This document shows positions 57,689-64,000 of a stretch of 64,000 bases of DNA, piece by piece. Source of the stretch: Pseudarthrobacter sp. MM222 (GTDB taxonomy: Bacteria; Actinomycetota; Actinomycetes; Actinomycetales; Micrococcaceae). The notes below the pieces were generated by a model. The model did no database searches. It was not told the origin of the DNA and saw only the letters and a list, made by a program, of their open reading frames with translations. The translations under genes and the position numbers were made by a program. Position 1 is the first letter of the stretch. Every line of letters begins with the position of its first letter. The stretch covers positions 2,232,001 through 2,296,000 of the forward strand of contig NZ_OX352321.1 of assembly GCF_947090775.1 (NCBI RefSeq), in the 5' to 3' direction.

Positions 57689-58702
57689 TCAGGGCCCGAG
57701 GATCCTGGAAAGGTAGCGGGCCACCGCACGGACGGCGGCCATGGTGGTCGGATAGTCCATCCGGGTCGGACCGAGCACGCCGACTTTGGCGGTGGCGTCC
57801 GGGCCGTAGCCGGTGGCCACCACCGACGCCTCGGCGAGCCCGTCATAGGGGTTCTCCCGGCCGATGCTGACGGTCACGCCGCGGGGATCCGCCGCCATGT
57901 CGCTAAGCAGCCGGAGCATCACCACTTGCTCCTCGAGGGCCTCCAGCACCGGGCCGATGCTCAGCGGGAAGTCCACATTGGAGCGGGCCAGGTTTGCCGT
58001 TCCGGCCATGACCATCCGCTCTTCGCGGCTGCTCGTGGCCACGGCTTCAAGTCCCCGGGCCAGTGCCTGAGCCGCGGTGCGCCGCGCCGGCGGGCAGCTG
58101 GCGATCACGGACTGCAGGGACTGCGGCAGCAGGTTCAGCGACGTCCCGGACAGGCTGCCCAGGAACCGCGTGCGGAGCTCCGCGACGGCCTCGTCCGGTA
58201 GGTCCTGGCCGACGTCGATCACCCGCTGTTCCACCTTGCCGGTGTCCGCAATCAGGACCACCAGCACCTTACGGGGTGCCAGCAGGACGAATTCGATGTG
58301 CCGGACCTTGGCCCGGCTCAGATGCGGATACTGCACGACGGCGACCTGGTTGGTCAGCTGCGACAGCAGCCGCACGGTCCGTTCCAGGACGTCGTCGAGG
58401 TCATCGGAACCTTCCAGGAGGGCCTGGATGGCCCGGCGTTCCGCCGGGGAGAGGGGTTTGACGGCGGAAATCTGGTCCACGAAGAGCCGGTAGCCCTTGT
58501 CCGTGGGAATCCGTCCGGCGCTCGTGTGCGGCGCCATGATGAGGCCTTCGTCTTCCAGCGCTGCCATGTCATTGCGGATGGTGGCACTGGACACGCCGAG
58601 GTGGTGCCGTTCCACGAGGGCTTTGGAGCCAACGGGTTCACGGGAATGGACGTAGTCCTCCACGATGGCGCGCAGCACTTCCAGTTTGCGTGGTTCGCTC
58701 AC
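57689..58702 (-). CDS. hrcA: heat-inducible transcription repressor HrcA
   Basis: The 337-residue repressor starts at GTG 58702 (SEPRKLEVLRAIVEDYVHSR follows), preceded by GGAGGTGGA. An N-terminal winged helix (VERHHLGVSSATIRNDMAAL and PHTSAGRIPTDKGYRLFVD) and a GAF-like dimerisation domain are typical. It binds CIRCE and represses chaperone genes; GroEL assists its folding. CIRCE is present upstream. Confidence 0.96.
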   Translation of the reverse strand: MSEPRKLEVLRAIVEDYVHSREPVGSKALVERHHLGVSSATIRNDMAALEDEGLIMAPHTSAGRIPTDKGYRLFVDQISAVKPLSPAERRAIQALLEGSDDLDDVLERTVRLLSQLTNQVAVVQYPHLSRAKVRHIEFVLLAPRKVLVVLIADTGKVEQRVIDVGQDLPDEAVAELRTRFLGSLSGTSLNLLPQSLQSVIASCPPARRTAAQALARGLEAVATSSREERMVMAGTANLARSNVDFPLSIGPVLEALEEQVVMLRLLSDMAADPRGVTVSIGRENPYDGLAEASVVATGYGPDATAKVGVLGPTRMDYPTTMAAVRAVARYLSRILGP

Positions 58703-58798
58703 GCTCCACCTCCAATCGGCTGTCCCGCATACGGTGCCGCCCTCTCCGGCCCCGCCCGGCTGGGCGGTCCGCACTGGGCAGGCTTAGAACAGGCAGGG

Positions 58799-58825
58799 TT
58801 AGCACTCGACATGCCTAAGTGCTAA
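58799..58825 (-). promoter_or_regulatory. CIRCE operator upstream of hrcA
   Basis: TTAGCACTC-N9-AAGTGCTAA matches the CIRCE consensus (TTAGCACTC-N9-GAGTGCTAA) with one mismatch in the second arm. It lies about 97 nt before the hrcA start, next to a -10-like TAGACT on the minus strand (58828-58833). Confidence 0.9.
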
Positions 58826-58959
58826 CCAGTCTAATATGAGTCGCCGCGTTGTTAGCATTGGATTCGCTCCAGGCGTTGTTCCCGGGGCGGGTGTTTTCGG
58901 GCACAGCCCGCCGTGTCCCTCCAAGCGCCAGGCAGTGTAGAAAGAAGGCAGTGTAACAG

Positions 58960-59808
58960 ATGTCATACCAGAACTGGGGACCTCAGGACCTGTCCGCCCC
59001 CGCCAAGGCCCAGCTGCCCGAAGTGCCGGTGGAACGCGGCATGGTGCTTGAAGATGTGCAGTCCGGTTGGGTTGGCGCTGTGACCCGGGTCGAGAAGTCA
59101 GGCGGGATGCATGTGGTGGCCCTGGAGGACCGCCGGGGCAAATCGCGGTCCTTCCGGCTCGGCTTTGGGTTCCTGCTGGAGGGCCAGCCCGTCCGGTTGA
59201 TGCCACCGGCCCCAAGGCCCGCTCAGGCCCCGGCCGGAGGCCGCACCGCGTCCGGATCGGTCCGGGTCGAGGGCCAGCGTGCCCAGGTGGCCAAGGCCAG
59301 CCGCATCTGGGTGGAGGGAAAGCACGACGCCGAGCTGGTGGAAAAGGTCTGGGGCGACGATCTGAGGGTGGAAGGTATCGTCGTCGAGCCGCTGCACGGC
59401 ATCGATGACCTCTCCGCCGCCGTCGCGGCGTTCCGTCCCGGCCCCGGACGCCGTCTCGGCGTGCTCGTGGACCACCTGGTGCCGGATTCCAAGGAATCCC
59501 GGATCGCCGACGCCGTGATGGCGACGCCCGGCGCCGCCGGGAACGTCCTGATCGTCGGCCACCCGTACGTGGACGTCTGGCAAGCCATCCGCCCGGCGGT
59601 CCTGGGCATCGAGAAGTGGCCGGTAATCCCCCGCGGCACGGACTGGAAAACGGGCATCCTGATGGCCTTCGGCTGGCCGCACAGCACCAAGGAGGATATC
59701 GGCCTGGGCTGGCAGAAGCTCCTCGGCGCCGTCCGCAGCTACGCCGATCTGGAAGCCTCCCTGCTGGGCCGCGTGGAAGAGGTCATCGATTTCCTGACGG
59801 TTCCGTGA
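58960..59808 (+). CDS. DUF3097 family protein, possible TOPRIM-like fold
   Basis: The 282-residue protein has a beta-rich N-terminal part (GWVGAVTRVEKSGGMHVVAL, a likely OB/SH3-like barrel) and a C-terminal part beginning IWVEGKHDAELVEKVWG, then VEPLHGIDDLSAAV and LVDHLVPDSKES. The E119-G-K-H-D motif and the later acidic residues (Asp171, Asp176) resemble the TOPRIM metal-binding pattern of RNase M5 and related nucleases. DUF3097 is actinobacterial and its function is unknown. It is divergent from hrcA. Confidence 0.85.
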   Translation: MSYQNWGPQDLSAPAKAQLPEVPVERGMVLEDVQSGWVGAVTRVEKSGGMHVVALEDRRGKSRSFRLGFGFLLEGQPVRLMPPAPRPAQAPAGGRTASGSVRVEGQRAQVAKASRIWVEGKHDAELVEKVWGDDLRVEGIVVEPLHGIDDLSAAVAAFRPGPGRRLGVLVDHLVPDSKESRIADAVMATPGAAGNVLIVGHPYVDVWQAIRPAVLGIEKWPVIPRGTDWKTGILMAFGWPHSTKEDIGLGWQKLLGAVRSYADLEASLLGRVEEVIDFLTVP

Positions 59809-59925
59809 GGCCCGATCCTTGATTCGGCGTCCGAGCAAGTATTCTGGGATTGGCGGCCGCGCACTTGGCGTTGCTCCCGCACTCCAAGTAACAACGCACC
59901 TCAGCAATCCAAAGGACGAGAAACC

Positions 59926-60345
59926 GTGGCAGATGACGCACGCGAACACACGGGCAACCAGGCCGGCCATGGCCAGCCCCCGTACCATGGCGTTCCGGCC
60001 AACGCGCTGCCCCTGACGGCCAGCGAGGACCGGCAATGGGCCACGCTCGCGCACTTCGGCGGCATCCTCGGCTGCGTGCCTTCGCTGCTGATCTACCTGA
60101 TCTTCAAGGACCGTGGCCCGTTTACGGCACAGGAGTCCAAGGAAGCCCTCAACTTCACTCTGCCGCCGACGATCGCGGCCGTGGTCGCGAACCTGCTGGT
60201 CTTCGTCCCCGTGGTGGGAAACATCTTCGCGGTCCTGGCCACGGTGATCTGGATTGCGGTCACCTGCTTCTCCGTCGCCGCCGGCATCCACGTCAACCGC
60301 GGCCAGCCGCACCGCTACGACTTCAACCTGCGCTGGATTAAATAG
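59926..60345 (+). CDS. DUF4870 family membrane protein
   Basis: The 139-residue protein starts at GTG 59926 after GGACGAG. A Gln/Pro-rich cytoplasmic N-terminus leads into the DUF4870 domain (QWATLAHFGGILGCVPSLLI, FKDRGPFTAQESKEALNFTL) with three membrane helices. The family is widespread, of unknown function. It is convergent with hemW. Confidence 0.88.
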   Translation: MADDAREHTGNQAGHGQPPYHGVPANALPLTASEDRQWATLAHFGGILGCVPSLLIYLIFKDRGPFTAQESKEALNFTLPPTIAAVVANLLVFVPVVGNIFAVLATVIWIAVTCFSVAAGIHVNRGQPHRYDFNLRWIK

Positions 60346-60393
60346 CGCGCAGGGAGTCAGCGCGCAGTGCATCAGCCCGGGGGGCAGCGGGGG

Positions 60394-61632
60394 TCAGTCC
60401 GGCAGAATCCGGCGGACCACGGCGTCGGCGAGGAGCCGGCCCTGTAGCGTAAGCACCAGCCGGCCCTGGAACGCCGCTGCCGGTTCCACCAGGCCGTCGG
60501 CAATCAGACCGGCCACCGTGTGCCGGCCGGTGTCCCCCAGCCCGCCGAGGCTGTTGATCTCCAGCCCGGTGTTCAATCGCGCTTCGAGCATGACCCGCTC
60601 CACGTTGCGGGTTTCCGAGTCCAGCGTTTCCCGCCCGGCGGCCGGCGAGAGCCCCGAACCCAGCCGGTTCGCGTAGGCGGTCGGGTGCTTGACGTTCCAC
60701 CAGCGGACGCCGCCCACGTGGGAGTGCGCCCCCGGTCCGATCCCCCACCAGTCGTCACCCCGCCAGTACGCGAGGTTGTGGCGGCAAGCCTGTTCGGCGG
60801 TGCGGGCCCAGTTACTGACTTCATACCAGCCGAGGCCGGCAGCCGAAATGAGCTGGTCGGCGAGTTCATACTTGGCGGCGTGGTCGTCGTCGTCGATCCC
60901 GGGCACTTCGCCGCGGCGGATCTGGGCCGCAAGCTTGGTGCCTTCCTCGACGATCAGTGCGTAGGCGCTGATGTGGTCCGGGCCGTAGGACAGGGCTGTC
61001 TCCAGCGAGTAGCGCCAGTCCTCCAGCGACTCCCCCGGGGTCCCGTAGATAAGGTCGAGGCTGACCGCCAGGCCTGCGTCCCGGGCCCACCGGACCACCT
61101 GCGGCACCCGGCTGGGGGTATGGGTCCGGTCCAGGACCTTCAGCACGTGCGGGACCGCCGACTGCATGCCGAACGAGACGCGCGTGAACCCGGCGTCGGC
61201 GAGCAGCTGCAGGGATTCGGGCGTGACGGAGTCAGGGTTCGCTTCGGTGGTGACCTCCGCGCCGGGCGCCAGGCCCCACGCGGAGATCGCGGCGGTCAGG
61301 ATGCGCGCCAGGTCCTCGGCGGGGAGCAGCGTGGGCGTCCCGCCGCCGAAGAAGACCGTTCCGAGGGAGCGCGGGGGCAGGCCGCTGCCGGCCAGTGCCC
61401 GTACGGCGAAGTCGATTTCCGCGATGGCGGTGCTGGCGTAGGCGTCCTGTGATGCCCCGCCGCCGAGCTCCGTGGCGGTGTACGTGTTGAAGTCGCAGTA
61501 GCCGCAGCGGACGGCGCAGAACGGGATGTGGACGTAGAGCCCGAAGGCCCGCCCGGCGGCGCCCTCGAGCGCCTGGGCGGGCAGCAGTCCGTCCGGCGGC
61601 GCCGGGTCTCCCAGCGGCAGAGCGCTAGGCAC
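60394..61632 (-). CDS. hemW: radical SAM protein HemW
   Basis: The 412-residue protein has the radical SAM cluster motif CAVRCGYCDF (CxxxCxxC) near residue 39 and conserved blocks VFFGGGTPTLLPAEDL, TTEANPDSVTPE and VSFGMQSAVPHVLKVLDRTH. It was annotated as coproporphyrinogen III oxidase in many genomes but lacks the full HemN set and acts as a heme chaperone (HemW). It follows lepA by 42 nt on the same strand, the usual order. Confidence 0.94.
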   Translation of the reverse strand: MPSALPLGDPAPPDGLLPAQALEGAAGRAFGLYVHIPFCAVRCGYCDFNTYTATELGGGASQDAYASTAIAEIDFAVRALAGSGLPPRSLGTVFFGGGTPTLLPAEDLARILTAAISAWGLAPGAEVTTEANPDSVTPESLQLLADAGFTRVSFGMQSAVPHVLKVLDRTHTPSRVPQVVRWARDAGLAVSLDLIYGTPGESLEDWRYSLETALSYGPDHISAYALIVEEGTKLAAQIRRGEVPGIDDDDHAAKYELADQLISAAGLGWYEVSNWARTAEQACRHNLAYWRGDDWWGIGPGAHSHVGGVRWWNVKHPTAYANRLGSGLSPAAGRETLDSETRNVERVMLEARLNTGLEINSLGGLGDTGRHTVAGLIADGLVEPAAAFQGRLVLTLQGRLLADAVVRRILPD

Positions 61633-61674
61633 CGGAGCCGCCCGGCTGATGGTGGACAGTCATAAGGGGCACCG

Positions 61675-63528
<1,854 letters not shown>

Positions 63529-63694
63529 GCAGGGTCCTTACTGTTGGCTTTACTGTTGGCGTTGCACGGATCCGTGCGGATGGTGGTGCCATCCCGCGAC
63601 GTGCCGCATCTTCGAACTTCTAGTCTCCCACGTCCCGGCGCGGCGCAGTGCATTACTGCCTTCCAAGACCGGGCGGCCCCGCTGGTGGCACCGG

Positions 63695-63700
63695 TATGGT
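63695..63700 (+). promoter_or_regulatory. -10 element (TATGGT) of the last gene, predicted leaderless
   Basis: TATGGT ends 6 nt before ATG 63707; no ribosome binding site is present. Confidence 0.45.
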
Positions 63701-63706
63701 TTCCCC

Positions 63707-64000
63707 ATGGCATTGAATCTACGCATGATCGGCAACGCCGTCCGCACCACCCTGCGCCTCCTGGACCGGCTGTCCGGCTCTGCATCCGGCAGCTCCGGAA
63801 CGCCCACCGACGCTCCCGCAAAGCCCCGCGGAAAGAGGCCCGCGCCACAGGGAAAGCAGGCTCCAGCGCGGGCGAAGGCAGCACCGCGCCCGGGAAAGCC
63901 CGCCGTCGCGACAAGAACCGCCGCGAAATACCCGGCCGACTTCCAGGGAACCGCGGCGGTCCGCTACGCCCCCTCCCCCAACGGCCTCCCCGAACCCGGT
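63707..64000 (+). CDS. partial gene, N-terminus of a PemK/MazF-like protein (tentative)
   Basis: The first 98 residues are visible and the frame is open to the edge. An N-terminal helix (MALNLRMIGNAVRTTLRLLD) leads into a long Ala/Pro/Lys/Arg linker, then AAKYPADFQGTAAVRYAPSP and NGLPEPG. From memory, the latter resembles the segment before the PemK-like domain in actinobacterial proteins encoded beside lepA, so a PemK/MazF-type toxin fold may follow. The catalytic part lies outside the window. No antitoxin gene precedes it. Confidence 0.5.
   Translation, partial: MALNLRMIGNAVRTTLRLLDRLSGSASGSSGTPTDAPAKPRGKRPAPQGKQAPARAKAAPRPGKPAVATRTAAKYPADFQGTAAVRYAPSPNGLPEPG

Noticed and set aside
63707..64000. 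Complete toxin-antitoxin system
   Set aside because: Only an N-terminal fragment is visible and no antitoxin gene is present upstream.

Overview
This window is a chromosomal segment of a high-GC actinobacterium, most likely Arthrobacter or a close relative such as Pseudarthrobacter (Micrococcaceae). The reasons are the strong G/C third-position codon bias, the cytochrome bcc-aa3 genes (ctaE-qcrCAB, ctaCDF), the gene order lepA-hemW-hrcA-dnaJ-rsmE-phoH-ybeY-era-leuA-recO-uppS, actinobacterial families (DUF3043, DUF3054, DUF3097, LCP), and many leaderless promoters. The genus is inferred from content; no database was searched.

Bases 1-12000 look accessory: a partial surface protein, a small gene remnant, an AAA ATPase preceded by AAACTCA repeats, a lipoprotein, VOC and GNAT proteins, a convergent two-component pair, a MerR regulator with a membrane protein, a frameshifted diguanylate cyclase and small hypothetical proteins.

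Bases 12000-22750 form one minus-strand surface/secretion locus. In transcription order it holds a membrane-anchored protein, a SARP-like/REC/LuxR hybrid regulator, a sensor kinase, a CotA-like multicopper oxidase, a signal peptidase I and, after a terminator, a 1561-residue secreted protein with ten Ig-like repeats. The overlaps suggest that regulator, kinase, oxidase and peptidase are co-transcribed. This is the best candidate here for an undescribed system.

Bases 23000-42600 are mostly core metabolism: an EF-G paralogue, trpD, the respiratory genes ctaE-qcrC-qcrA-qcrB and ctaC-ctaD-ctaF, a DasR-like GntR regulator facing ptsH across a dre-like palindrome, an ErpA-type Fe-S carrier, an M20 peptidase and pyrD.

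Bases 42600-64000 carry uppS-recO, leuA with a Leu-rich leader peptide, an M13 peptidase, an LCP wall enzyme, the overlapping phoH-ybeY-CNNM-era operon, a GerMN lipoprotein with an apparent AUC start, six 58-bp tandem repeats, rsmE-dnaJ-hrcA with a CIRCE operator, DUF3097, DUF4870, hemW, lepA and a truncated PemK-like gene.

A pattern across the window is a TAnnnT-like -10 hexamer exactly 6 (sometimes 7) nt before the start codon at about a dozen genes, which predicts leaderless mRNAs. No tRNA, rRNA, CRISPR array, insertion sequence or prophage was recognised.
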